62,504 nucleotides of DNA from Bacillus thuringiensis (GTDB lineage: Bacteria > Bacillota > Bacilli > Bacillales > Bacillaceae_G), in the NCBI RefSeq assembly GCF_014932895.1, contig NZ_JACYOF010000019.1:1-62504 (forward strand), given 5' to 3'. Both the position numbers and the translations under genes were made by a program. The notes under the pieces are model-generated. The model saw nothing but the letters and a program-made list of their open reading frames with translations, was not told the origin of the DNA and searched no databases. Of this stretch, positions 8,811 through 17,891 are shown one piece after another (within the stretch, counting starts at the first letter, position 1; every line of letters begins with the position of its first letter).

Positions 8811-9551
8811 ATGAATAAGGAAATAAATTTGAAAAATCTATTTACTGTTATATGGAAAAGGGTGTGGATACTACTGTTGTTTACGACTCTCACAACGGTA
8901 GGAGGAGTGATGTATAGTGTGTATATGAAAACGCCGTTGTATGCCTCCTCAGCAAGAGTTATTGTTCAAGCTAATGCTGAAACGATGAATACATTGAAAG
9001 CGATGGTAAATGAGCCTGTAATATTAGAAAAAGTAGCTGCTGAATTAAATATTAACAGATCTGCAGGAGTATTAAGTGGACAAATAAGTGCAGAAAGTGT
9101 ACAGGGATCCCAGATTATGAGAATAAATGTAGTGGACAAGGATCCTGTGCTTGCGCATAAAATTGCAAATGCTACAGCTGCTGTTTATAAGAAAGAAGTA
9201 GCGAATATACTGAATTTTAATAATGTGAGTATACTACCGGAAGACCCAGTCCAAAAATATTCGGTGCCTATAAATATAAATCACTTTAAGACGATATTAA
9301 TTGCATTCTCTATAGGTATGGTGCTTAGTATCGGTTTTATTTTTTTATTGGATTCACTTGATGAGAGAATAAAATCAGAACGACGAATTGAACAATTGTT
9401 AGATGTTCCTGTTTTGGGCGGGATTTCTAAAATGAATAGAAAAAATATGAAAGACAAATTCAGTGAAAAAAATACAGTGGTACTGGGGGATGAAACGGAG
9501 TGGCCTACAAAAATAGACGAAAAACCAATAAAGTTAAAGGAGAAAGTATAA
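8811..9551 (+). CDS. Wzz/YveK-type chain-length determinant, tyrosine-kinase modulator
   Basis: 246 residues. Membrane helices near residues 18-38 and 160-182 flank an extracytoplasmic Wzz domain, and about 60 cytoplasmic residues follow. In Firmicutes this membrane subunit (EpsA/CapA/YwqC type) activates the separate BY-kinase encoded next door and sets polymer length. ATG is preceded by GAGGGGGAG. It overlaps the kinase gene by 52 nt. First gene of the exopolysaccharide locus, with a promoter at 8668. Equivalent by position to B. subtilis epsA, but not necessarily its ortholog. Confidence 0.87.
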   Translation: MNKEINLKNLFTVIWKRVWILLLFTTLTTVGGVMYSVYMKTPLYASSARVIVQANAETMNTLKAMVNEPVILEKVAAELNINRSAGVLSGQISAESVQGSQIMRINVVDKDPVLAHKIANATAAVYKKEVANILNFNNVSILPEDPVQKYSVPININHFKTILIAFSIGMVLSIGFIFLLDSLDERIKSERRIEQLLDVPVLGGISKMNRKNMKDKFSEKNTVVLGDETEWPTKIDEKPIKLKEKV

Positions 9552-10162
9552 TTGCTTATACAGCTCCAAGATCGAAAATTTCGGAGCAGTATCGTTCGCT
9601 TCGAACAAACCTTCAATTATCTTCGTCTATTCATAAAAGCAGAACGATAGTTATTACTTCTCCGAGGTATGGTGAAGGAAAATCAACAATTACAGTTAAT
9701 TTAGCAGTCTCAATAGCACAAAAAGGTGAAAAAGTATTGATAATAGATGCAAATTTACGAACACCCACGATTCATGAAATGTTTGGAGTAGAAAATACAG
9801 TTGGATTAACTGATATATTGAACGGAAAAACAAATTTAGAAGACGTTGTAAAAAAAACAGAGATGGAACGTCTTGATGTATTAACTAGTGGTCAAGTACC
9901 ATTCAATCCATCTGAAGTACTTGGTTCAGATGAGATGGATATGTTAATTCAAAAGGCAATGGAACGGTATGACCTCATATTATTTGATTCTTCCCCTGTG
10001 TTAGAAGTAACAGATACGAGTGTATTAGTTGATAAGTGTGAAGGAGTACTATTGGTAATCCGATATAATCGTACTGTGAGCGAAGATGCGCTTGAAACGA
10101 AAAGAGCGCTAAGTTTTACAAAAAGTAGAGTGTTGGGTGCAGTTTTGAATGGAAAAGTATAA
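9500..10162 (+). CDS. BY-kinase of the CpsD/CapB family, lacking a tyrosine tail
   Basis: 220 residues from a GTG start inside the preceding gene. Walker A SPRYGEGKST near residue 54, Walker A' VLIIDANLRTP near 82, Walker B LILFDSSPV near 157. These cytoplasmic kinases autophosphorylate on a C-terminal tyrosine cluster to cycle polymer assembly. Here the protein stops at VLNGKV, just where the usual linker and Tyr cluster would begin, so that tail is missing; no frameshifted tail is evident after the stop. It could act on other substrates only, or be impaired in cycling. Confidence 0.85.
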   Translation: MAYKNRRKTNKVKGESIIAYTAPRSKISEQYRSLRTNLQLSSSIHKSRTIVITSPRYGEGKSTITVNLAVSIAQKGEKVLIIDANLRTPTIHEMFGVENTVGLTDILNGKTNLEDVVKKTEMERLDVLTSGQVPFNPSEVLGSDEMDMLIQKAMERYDLILFDSSPVLEVTDTSVLVDKCEGVLLVIRYNRTVSEDALETKRALSFTKSRVLGAVLNGKV

Positions 10163-10239
10163 AGGGTATTTAGAATATTAAATTTAACCTTTGTACATAA
10201 AAATGTTCGTAATAAAGAAGAATTAATAGAACTGTGGTG

Positions 10240-10325
10240 TGGTGATGTCTCCTGACCGCTATCAATGGAGGCACTCGATTATGCTGTGGGTTGTGAAAAC
10301 AACCTTAGATGCGAGTCATCAAAAG
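10240..10325 (+). ncRNA. EAR element (eps-associated RNA, epsC RNA motif)
   Basis: Sits between the kinase (epsB position) and epsC-like genes, exactly where the EAR RNA lies in B. subtilis. Nested pairing is visible: GATG (10244-10247) with CATC (10317-10320); TCTCC (10248-10252) with GGAG (10267-10270); ACTCG (10273-10277) with CGAGT (10312-10316); and an inner GGTTGT-GAAA-ACAACC hairpin with a GNRA tetraloop. EAR is known to promote processive antitermination through the long eps operon in Bacillales. Identification is from position and pattern memory; a covariance-model search against the epsC RNA family would settle it. Confidence 0.7.
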
Positions 10326-10360
10326 TGTAATGTGAGGGAGGGTTAGATGCCCATGTTTTA

Positions 10361-10414
10361 TTAAAGTTTCTAATTATAGGCTTTTAATAAAGAGAATATA
10401 ATTAGAAACTTTAA
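10361..10414. repeat. 18-bp perfect inverted repeat between EAR and epsC-like gene
   Basis: TTAAAGTTTCTAATTATA (10361-10378) and its exact reverse complement (10397-10414) separated by 18 nt. It lacks a T tract, so it is not a classical terminator; it would form a long RNA hairpin directly downstream of the EAR element. Confidence 0.8.
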
Positions 10415-10458
10415 ATTTGAAAGCGTTATGTAAGGAATTGATTAAAGGAGGAAGTTAT

Positions 10459-12285
10459 ATGACGTATCGCCGGAGGATATCGTTATTGCTTTTAATGGAT
10501 TCACTGATTGTATTAAGTGCTATTTTTTTTAGCTATTTCTTTGTAAATGCTAGCTTTAGTGTGATCACTCTATCATCAGTTATTAGCTCTATCACTTTAT
10601 TAGTCAGTCATCATTTGTTTGCTTTTGTTTATAAGTTGTATAAAAAAGCTTTGGAATATGCAAGCATAGGTGAGTTGCTAATTATATGCAAGGTCGTTAC
10701 ATTTTCTATACTTACTACAGCAGTTGTGCAGCAACTATTCATGCAAAAAATGTATTTTCGATTGTTAGTTGTAACTTGGATGATTCATATTTTATTAATT
10801 GGTGGTTCCCGCTTTATTTGGAGAATGTATAGGGATATTTATTATGTAAAACAGGGTGATAAAAAAAGAACGTTAATTGTTGGTGCTGGATCAGCTGGGA
10901 CGATGGTTGCAAGACAGTTGTTGAAGAATACCGCTGCTGAATTAATGCCAGTCGCGTTTATTGATGATAATGTCAAAAAACATAATCTTGATATTTGGGG
11001 AATTCCGGTAATAGGTGGTATGAATCAAATTGATTACGTTATTAAAAAACTGAATATTGAGATAATAATATTAGCAATTCCTTCGTTAAACAAGAGAGAG
11101 AGAAATGTTATTTTAAAAGATTGTTTAAAAACAAAAGTGAAAACTCAAATTCTTCCAATGCTAGAAGACTTAGTAACAGGTAAGGTTTCAGTGAATGAAT
11201 TTAGGGATGTTCAAGTAGAAGATTTATTAGGGCGAGATCCTGTAGAGTTAGATGTGGATATTATTTCAGATTATATAACTGATAAAGTCATTTTAGTTAC
11301 TGGTGCAGGTGGATCGATTGGTTCGGAAATTTGTAGACAAGTTGCGCAATTTAAGCCGAAAAAATTGATTTTATTAGGGCATGGAGAAAACAGTATTTAT
11401 TCCATTGAAATGGAATTAAATGAAAAATATAACGATATGAAAGGCGTGTTTATTCCAGAAATCGCAGATATACAAGATGAAAAGAAGATGCATTTAATAA
11501 TGAATAAACATCTTCCCAATGTTGTATATCATGCAGCCGCACATAAACATGTACCATTAATGGAGAACAATCCTGAAGAGGCTGTTAAAAATAATTTGAT
11601 TGGGACTATAAATATAGCAGAGGCCGCGAGAACACATGGAGTAGGAACGTTTGTCATGATTTCTTCCGATAAAGCGGTGAACCCGACGAGTGTTATGGGA
11701 GCAACAAAGAAATTAGCTGAGATGGTCATTCAGCACAAAGATAAAATAAGTCATACAAAGTTTGTTACAGTACGTTTTGGAAATGTATTAGGTAGCCGCG
11801 GGAGCGTCATACCTTTATTTAAGAAACAAATACAAAATGGCGGACCAGTTACAGTTACTCATCCTGATATGGTTCGTTACTTTATGACAATTCCGGAGGC
11901 ATCTAGACTCGTAGTGCAAGCTGGGGCGTTAGCTAAAGGAGGAGAAATTTTTGTACTGGATATGGGAGAACCGGTAAAAATAGTTGATCTTGCTAAAAAT
12001 CTCATTCGATTATCAGGAAACTCTTTGGATGAAATAGGAATAGAATTTACTGGTATACGTCCAGGGGAGAAACTTTTTGAAGAGTTACTAAAAGAAGAGG
12101 AAATGAATGAAAAACAAGTTCATCCGAGAATTCATGTAGGGCAAGAAATGAATGTTCGTATAGAAGAAATAGACGAGCTTATTTCAAATTATACAGATTT
12201 AAACGAAGTAGAATTAAGAAAACGATTGTTAAATTTAGTGAATCAGCGTAAAACTTTAAAACTATTAATACCGGTATCAGGTTAA
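10459..12285 (+). CDS. epsC: EpsC-like nucleoside-diphosphate-sugar 4,6-dehydratase
   Basis: 607 residues from ATG 10459 (AAAGGAGGAAG upstream). Four membrane helices occupy about residues 8-110, then a Rossmann domain (LIVGAGSAGTMVARQLL) and a C-terminal SDR domain with GAGGSIGSE and the catalytic region SSDKAVNPTSVMGATKK, in which Met replaces the usual SDR Tyr as in the CapD/FlaA1-large family. The family converts UDP-GlcNAc to a 4-keto-6-deoxy sugar, the first step to bacillosamine-type sugars. Its natural partner here is the aminotransferase at 28482. Confidence 0.88.
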   Translation: MTYRRRISLLLLMDSLIVLSAIFFSYFFVNASFSVITLSSVISSITLLVSHHLFAFVYKLYKKALEYASIGELLIICKVVTFSILTTAVVQQLFMQKMYFRLLVVTWMIHILLIGGSRFIWRMYRDIYYVKQGDKKRTLIVGAGSAGTMVARQLLKNTAAELMPVAFIDDNVKKHNLDIWGIPVIGGMNQIDYVIKKLNIEIIILAIPSLNKRERNVILKDCLKTKVKTQILPMLEDLVTGKVSVNEFRDVQVEDLLGRDPVELDVDIISDYITDKVILVTGAGGSIGSEICRQVAQFKPKKLILLGHGENSIYSIEMELNEKYNDMKGVFIPEIADIQDEKKMHLIMNKHLPNVVYHAAAHKHVPLMENNPEEAVKNNLIGTINIAEAARTHGVGTFVMISSDKAVNPTSVMGATKKLAEMVIQHKDKISHTKFVTVRFGNVLGSRGSVIPLFKKQIQNGGPVTVTHPDMVRYFMTIPEASRLVVQAGALAKGGEIFVLDMGEPVKIVDLAKNLIRLSGNSLDEIGIEFTGIRPGEKLFEELLKEEEMNEKQVHPRIHVGQEMNVRIEEIDELISNYTDLNEVELRKRLLNLVNQRKTLKLLIPVSG

Positions 12286-12318
12286 TGGCAAAAATTTATT
12301 ATAAGACGGGTGCGTGGG

Positions 12319-13476
12319 ATGGTGTCTAAAAAAGTTCTGTTTTGTGCAACTGTGGATTATCATTTTAAGGCTTTTCATTTACCATATTTGAAATGGTTTG
12401 CAGACCAAGGTTGGGAAGTACATGTTGCGGCGAATGGGAATATACATCTTCCGTATGTAACTCAAAAATATAATATTCCTCTTCAAAGATCCCCACTTAG
12501 CATACAAAACCTTCATGCATATAAAAAACTAAAATCAATTATTCATCAAAATAAATATAATATCATTCATTGTCATACGCCTATGGGAGGAGTAATTGCT
12601 CGTCTAGCTACTCGGAAAGCAAGGAGGGAAGGTACGAAGGTTATATATACGGCGCATGGATTTCACTTTTGTAAAGGATCCCCATTCATAAATTGGCTTT
12701 TATACTATCCAATCGAAAGAAGTTTAGCCACTACTACGGATTGTCTTATAACAATTAATCAAGAAGACTACAATTTGGCGGTAAGACATCGATTTCAGGT
12801 GGGAAATATTAAACTCGTTCATGGTGTAGGAGTGGATATAGAACAATATATTCCTGCTACTGAAAGTGAAAAGAGGCAATTAAGACTTAAAAATGGTTAC
12901 AAGTCTAAAGATTTTTTAATGTTCTATGCAGCCGAATTTAATAAGAACAAAAACCAAAGCTTCTTAATTCGATCATTAGCACAGTTGAAAAATGAAATTC
13001 CGCATGCGAAGCTACTACTTGCTGGTGAAGGCTCGTTAATGGAAGAGTGCAAAAAAATAGCGACTCAACTAGGAGTAAGTAATATGGTTCACTTTCTTGG
13101 TTATAGAAACGATATAGCCTCTTTGCTGCAAATGTGTGACCTAGCCGTTGCATCAAGTTATCGGGAAGGTTTACCAGTTAATATTATGGAAGCTATGGCT
13201 TGTGGACTTCCAGTTATCGCTACTGACAATCGGGGGCATAGGGAGCTAATTATTAATAATAAAAATGGTTGGATTATAGATCGTGATGACATAAAGACGA
13301 TGTCTGAAAGGATAATTTCTATTTCTAAAAATAATAAATTGAAAGCTCAGTTTGGGCAGTATGGATATACTATTATTAAAAATAAATATTCAGTTAATGA
13401 AGTGTTAAAAGAGAAACAAGAAATTTATACAACATATATGGATGAAATGGAGGATTTAAATTGCGCGCTCCATTAA
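12319..13476 (+). CDS. GT4-family glycosyltransferase, EpsD-like
   Basis: 385 residues, GT-B fold. The N-terminal domain starts KKVLFCATVDYHFKAFHLPYL and carries the YTAHGFHFCKG motif; the donor-binding domain has the EX7E-type segment REGLPVNIMEAMACGLPVIATDNRG (about 285-310). It adds a sugar to the lipid-linked repeat unit at the inner face of the membrane; substrate unknown. ATG 12319 has GGGTG six bases upstream, better than the in-frame GTG at 12310. It overlaps the next gene by 16 nt. Confidence 0.87.
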   Translation: MVSKKVLFCATVDYHFKAFHLPYLKWFADQGWEVHVAANGNIHLPYVTQKYNIPLQRSPLSIQNLHAYKKLKSIIHQNKYNIIHCHTPMGGVIARLATRKARREGTKVIYTAHGFHFCKGSPFINWLLYYPIERSLATTTDCLITINQEDYNLAVRHRFQVGNIKLVHGVGVDIEQYIPATESEKRQLRLKNGYKSKDFLMFYAAEFNKNKNQSFLIRSLAQLKNEIPHAKLLLAGEGSLMEECKKIATQLGVSNMVHFLGYRNDIASLLQMCDLAVASSYREGLPVNIMEAMACGLPVIATDNRGHRELIINNKNGWIIDRDDIKTMSERIISISKNNKLKAQFGQYGYTIIKNKYSVNEVLKEKQEIYTTYMDEMEDLNCALH

Positions 13477-14570
13477 GAGTATTACATGTAGTCGTAAATA
13501 TGAATAGAGGCGGAGCCGAAACTTTAATTATGAATTTGTATCGTAATATAGACCGCTCAAAAGTACAATTTGATTTTTTAACTTGTAAAGAGGGTGTGTT
13601 TGATGAAGAAGTAGTAAAGTTAGGCGGAAAAGTTCATAGAATTCCATATGTTACAGATGTCGGTCATAGGGGCTATATAAAAGCATTAGATACCTTTTTT
13701 AACTCTTATCCACAATATAAAATCGTTCATTCACATATGGATAAAATGAGTGGATTTGTGCTTCGTTCAGCTAAGAAAGCGAAGGTGCCAGTTAGGATTG
13801 CACATAGTCATAATACTAGTAGTGAAGGTGGTACAGCTGCAAAAATCTATAAATGGTATGCAGGAAAATCTATATCCGCATGTGCAACACATTTGTTAGC
13901 ATGTTCAAATGCTGCTGCCAGGTGGCTATTTGCGGATAAAGCCGATATAGCTAGAATTTTAAAAAATGGAATTGATTGTGATAGATTTTTGTTCTGTCCA
14001 GAAATGCGAAAAGAAGTAAGAGAAGAATTACAAATTGAGCAAGAAGCTCTTGTTATTGGCCATGTTGGAAGGTTCGCTCATCAAAAAAATCAGACCTATC
14101 TTATAGAGCTATTCGCGCAGTTAACCCGATTTAGGCCGAATTCAATGCTTTTATTAGTTGGCGAAGGGCCGCTTCGCGTGGAAATTGAAAATCAAGTAAG
14201 GGAATTGAATTTGGAGAAGCATATAAGGTTTCTTGGGATACGAGCCGATATAGAAAGGATACTTCAAGCATTTGATGTATTTGTTTTTCCATCCATACAT
14301 GAGGGATTGCCACTTACCCTCATAGAGGCGCAAGGAGTTGGTTTGCCTTGTATTATATCGGATGCTATTACGAAAGAAGTGGATTTGGGAATGAATCTAG
14401 TTGAACATGTTCCTCTAACAGATAAAATGGCTTGGATAGAAAAAATAAACAATATAGAAATTAATAATTTTTCGAGGGAAATATCAGCTCAAGTATTTTT
14501 AGAAAAAGGCTACGATATAAAACATACGGCAGAATTAACCCAAGACTATTATTCCGTAATTTTGAGGTGA
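13461..14570 (+). CDS. GT4-family glycosyltransferase, EpsF-like
   Basis: 369 residues, starting at TTG 13461 with GGAGG upstream. The N terminus LHVVVNMNRGGAETLIMNLY is the EpsF/Cap signature; the donor-site motif is HEGLPLTLIEAQGVGLPCIISD near residue 280. Clearly paralogous to the gene at 16603 (same RGGAETL opening and HSHxN motif), so two related linkages are likely made. Overlaps both neighbours, indicating tight translational coupling. Confidence 0.87.
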   Translation: MRAPLRVLHVVVNMNRGGAETLIMNLYRNIDRSKVQFDFLTCKEGVFDEEVVKLGGKVHRIPYVTDVGHRGYIKALDTFFNSYPQYKIVHSHMDKMSGFVLRSAKKAKVPVRIAHSHNTSSEGGTAAKIYKWYAGKSISACATHLLACSNAAARWLFADKADIARILKNGIDCDRFLFCPEMRKEVREELQIEQEALVIGHVGRFAHQKNQTYLIELFAQLTRFRPNSMLLLVGEGPLRVEIENQVRELNLEKHIRFLGIRADIERILQAFDVFVFPSIHEGLPLTLIEAQGVGLPCIISDAITKEVDLGMNLVEHVPLTDKMAWIEKINNIEINNFSREISAQVFLEKGYDIKHTAELTQDYYSVILR

Positions 14571-14575
14571 GTAAT

Positions 14576-15478
14576 TTGGAGAATTTAACGATTTTCACCC
14601 CTACTTATAATAGAGCGTATTGTCTTGCAAATTGTTATGAGAGCTTAAAACGTCAAACATGTAAGAATTTTGTATGGTTAATAATAGATGATGGATCTAG
14701 TGATAACACAAAAGAATTGGTGGATAGCTGGATTGCTGAAAAATATATCAAAATTATGTATCATTGGCAAAAAAATCAAGGGATGCATGGTGCTCATAAT
14801 ACAGCATATGAAATGATTGATACGGAATTAAATGTTTGTATTGATTCTGATGATTATATGCCAGATGATGCTGTAGAAAAAATCCTGTCTTTTTGGAGTA
14901 GCTATGGGAATGATGAGGTTAGTGGAATGATTGGACTGGACTTGTATACAAATGGGCAAATAATTGGCTCGAAGTTACCAGAGAACCTTAAACACTCCAC
15001 GCTTTTTGATCTTTACAACAAACATGGTGTCACAGGTGATAAAAAATTGGTCTATCGAACAGAATTGACTAAGAGATATCCGTACCCAATTTTTAAAAAT
15101 GAAAAATATGTAGGGTTAGCATATAAATACTATATGTTAGATCAACAGTATGAGATGTTACTTATGAACGAAGCGCTTTGTTATGTGGAATACATGTCTG
15201 ATGGATCATCAATGAATATGCTAAATCAATATCGTAGAAATCCAAAAGGTTTTGCTTTTTATCGCAAGGAACTTATGAAATTACCATTTACTAATCGACT
15301 ATTTAAGTATAGGCAAGCTATACATTATGTATCTAGTAGTTTCATATCGAGAAATAGAAGGTTTATACAAGAATCGCCATGTAAAGGACTGACACTTTGT
15401 GCACTGCCATTTGGGATTATCCTTTATAGTTACATTACAATGAAAACAAAAATAAAAAGTAAACATATAGGGGTTTAA
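14576..15478 (+). CDS. GT2-family glycosyltransferase
   Basis: 300 residues, GT-A fold. The start MENLTIFTPTYNRAY leads into the nucleotide-binding domain; the metal-binding motif is DSDDY near residue 98. The TTG at 14576 is chosen because GAGGTGA (14564-14570) is correctly spaced for it; the in-frame GTG at 14567 lies within that Shine-Dalgarno sequence. The C terminus has basic and hydrophobic stretches that may touch the membrane. Sugar specificity cannot be read from sequence. Confidence 0.85.
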   Translation: MENLTIFTPTYNRAYCLANCYESLKRQTCKNFVWLIIDDGSSDNTKELVDSWIAEKYIKIMYHWQKNQGMHGAHNTAYEMIDTELNVCIDSDDYMPDDAVEKILSFWSSYGNDEVSGMIGLDLYTNGQIIGSKLPENLKHSTLFDLYNKHGVTGDKKLVYRTELTKRYPYPIFKNEKYVGLAYKYYMLDQQYEMLLMNEALCYVEYMSDGSSMNMLNQYRRNPKGFAFYRKELMKLPFTNRLFKYRQAIHYVSSSFISRNRRFIQESPCKGLTLCALPFGIILYSYITMKTKIKSKHIGV

Positions 15479-15505
15479 TTAGTAATTAAATGAGAGGAAA
15501 TAACA

Positions 15506-16567
15506 ATGACTATACTTTGGATGAATCTTGCTATAGTATTCATACTCGCATTTTTTGCAAGGTATTTTGCTATACCTGTAACTAATAATTTTGCAATGAT
15601 AAAGCCAAATAGATTGTTGGTTTTAATGGCGGCTCTATCACTTGTATTGGTAGCGGGACTTCGGAATAATATTGGAGATACTTATTTTTATATGCATGCA
15701 TATAAAATAACGGAGTTTAATTGGGAATATGTTCAAACTAACAAAGACATGGGCTTTAATATTTTTCAAATGGTTTTGAAAAAATATACGGATGATCCTC
15801 AAGCGATGGTTTTTACTACAGCATTGATAACAAATGTACTCATTGTAGCAACACTATATAAATATTCAAGACTAATTGAATTGAGTTTATATGTTTATAT
15901 TACATCGGGTATGTATTTAACATCAATGAATGGGATTAGGCAATATTTAGCCGCTGCAATTATTTTTGCTGCCACAAAATATATTTTTGAAGGAAAATGG
16001 AAAAAATATATGGCAATTGTATTATGCGCATCAACATTTCATGCAAGTGCATTAGTTCTTATGCCAATCTACTTTTTTGTAAGAAAAAAAGCCTGGTCAG
16101 GAACGACATATTTGCTTCTTTTTTTAGCAGTATGTGTAGTTATAGGTTTTAATCAGTTTTCGGAAGTTTTATTTTCGGCTATTGGAAATACTCAATATGG
16201 TCAATATAAGGAATTCCATGAAGGTGGTGCCAATATACTTAGGGTTGCAGTGAATATAGTGCCAATTATACTGGCTTACCTTGGGAAAGATAAAATGAGG
16301 GCGTTATTCCCTAAAAGTGATTATATTGTAAACATGTCTATATTAGGTCTTGTTTTTATGATTATTTCAACACAAAATTGGATATTTGCTAGATTCTCCA
16401 TATATTTTGGGTTGTATCAGTTAATATTAATTTCTTGGGTTGTGAAGTCATTTACAGATAAAGATCAAAAGTTGATTTATTATGCAGTTCTAGTGTGCTA
16501 TTTTATTTATTTTGTATATGAACATGTAATTACTCTGGGAATTATCTATAAGAGCAACCTACTTTGA
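15506..16567 (+). CDS. EpsG-type O-antigen/exopolysaccharide polymerase (Wzy-like)
   Basis: 353 residues with about ten membrane helices and the EpsG-family pattern NGIRQYLAAAIIFAATKYI near residue 138. It is expected to polymerise flipped repeat units at the outer face of the membrane. A strongly preferred ATG is preceded by GAGAGGAAAT. Its stop overlaps the A+T-rich lead of the next glycosyltransferase. The assignment rests on topology and context more than on motifs, as usual for Wzy proteins. Confidence 0.8.
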   Translation: MTILWMNLAIVFILAFFARYFAIPVTNNFAMIKPNRLLVLMAALSLVLVAGLRNNIGDTYFYMHAYKITEFNWEYVQTNKDMGFNIFQMVLKKYTDDPQAMVFTTALITNVLIVATLYKYSRLIELSLYVYITSGMYLTSMNGIRQYLAAAIIFAATKYIFEGKWKKYMAIVLCASTFHASALVLMPIYFFVRKKAWSGTTYLLLFLAVCVVIGFNQFSEVLFSAIGNTQYGQYKEFHEGGANILRVAVNIVPIILAYLGKDKMRALFPKSDYIVNMSILGLVFMIISTQNWIFARFSIYFGLYQLILISWVVKSFTDKDQKLIYYAVLVCYFIYFVYEHVITLGIIYKSNLL

Positions 16568-16602
16568 TAATAAAGTGTAAAATGCTGGGAGAGGATTGTG
16601 AA

Positions 16603-17775
16603 ATGGGGATAGATTCTAAGCTTAGACCTAAAAATACAAAAAAGGTTTTACACATTGTCAGCGCTCTGAATCGCGGGGGAGCTGAAACGTTATTAATGAA
16701 TATATATAGGAAAATAGATAGGGGGCAACTTCAGTTTGATTTTGTATCTCATCGAAATGAGAAAAATGATTATGAAGATGAAATAATGGCGTTAGGTGGG
16801 AGAATATATAAGGTACCTAGTTTAGGACAAATAGGACCTTTTGCCTATGTTAAAGAACTTGTAAAAATTATGTCACATAATCAATATGAAGCTGTACATG
16901 CACATACGGATTATCAAGGTGGTTTCGTTGCTGTAGCGGCAAAAATAGCTGGTATAAAAAAGAGAATTTGTCATTCGCATAGTAATAATTGGCCACAAGA
17001 CTCTGGAATAAAAGCAAGAGTTATTCTAAAGGTTTTGCAATCTATTATTAAATATGCCGGAACTAATTATTGTGCGTGTAGCGTTGAAGCGGCACGTTTT
17101 TTATTTGGGGAAAGGATGCTCCATAGTGAGAGAATAGAACTGATTAAAAACGGTATAGATATTAATCAATTTACTGATATAGATATTGGAAGTAGTGTCA
17201 GCGTAAGAAAGGAACTTAGTATACCAAATGCAGCAAAATTAATAGGGCATATAGGAAGTTTTTCAGAGTCAAAGAATCATATTTTTATCTTAAAAGTTTT
17301 AAAGCAAATTTTAAAAAGAGATTCAAATTTTGTTGCTATTTTGGTAGGGGAGGGCCCGTTAAGGAATTCTATTGAATTAAAAGCAAAGCAATTAGGGATT
17401 TTTGAAAATATTAGATTTTTGGGAGTTAGGAAGGATATTCCACGCCTCATGAAGAGTTTTGATGTTTTTATTTTTCCTTCTTTATTTGAGGGATTTGGTA
17501 TTGTGACTTTAGAAGCACAATCTGCAGGTGTACCATGTGTTGTAGCAGATACGTTACCTAATAATACTGATATGGGGTTAGGAATAATGTCATTTATTAG
17601 TTTAGATGAAGAAATTGAAATATGGTGTAAAGAAATTCATAAAGCTTTGTTAAAAGAAAGACCTGACAGGGAATTTATAATTAACAATATTTCGAAATTA
17701 GGCTTTGATATTAACAATAATATTCACGAATGGCTATCGTTATATGGAATTGTGCGCAAGGAAGAAATAGGGTAA
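16603..17775 (+). CDS. GT4-family glycosyltransferase, EpsF-like paralog
   Basis: 390 residues from ATG 16603 with GGGAGAGG eight bases upstream; the reading frame is open upstream to 16564, but those starts lack a Shine-Dalgarno site. Opening VLHIVSALNRGGAETLLMN and donor-site segment FEGFGIVTLEAQSAGVPCVVAD mark GT4. Paralog of 13461, probably by duplication within the cluster followed by divergence. The next gene follows after about 115 nt. Confidence 0.86.
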   Translation: MGIDSKLRPKNTKKVLHIVSALNRGGAETLLMNIYRKIDRGQLQFDFVSHRNEKNDYEDEIMALGGRIYKVPSLGQIGPFAYVKELVKIMSHNQYEAVHAHTDYQGGFVAVAAKIAGIKKRICHSHSNNWPQDSGIKARVILKVLQSIIKYAGTNYCACSVEAARFLFGERMLHSERIELIKNGIDINQFTDIDIGSSVSVRKELSIPNAAKLIGHIGSFSESKNHIFILKVLKQILKRDSNFVAILVGEGPLRNSIELKAKQLGIFENIRFLGVRKDIPRLMKSFDVFIFPSLFEGFGIVTLEAQSAGVPCVVADTLPNNTDMGLGIMSFISLDEEIEIWCKEIHKALLKERPDREFIINNISKLGFDINNNIHEWLSLYGIVRKEEIG

Positions 17776-17891
17776 TCTAATTTGTTTTCATTTTATACAT
17801 CTGATGTATAAGGGGATTTGTTGTGCAGAACAGCAAAATACTAATATGAAATGAAGAAAAGAAATCAATAATAGATTTTGTGAGGTATCCT

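Noticed and set aside
9281-9616. 111-codon minus-strand ORF across the Wzz/kinase overlap
   Set aside because: Antisense shadow with low-complexity Phe/Ser/Ile content and no start signals.
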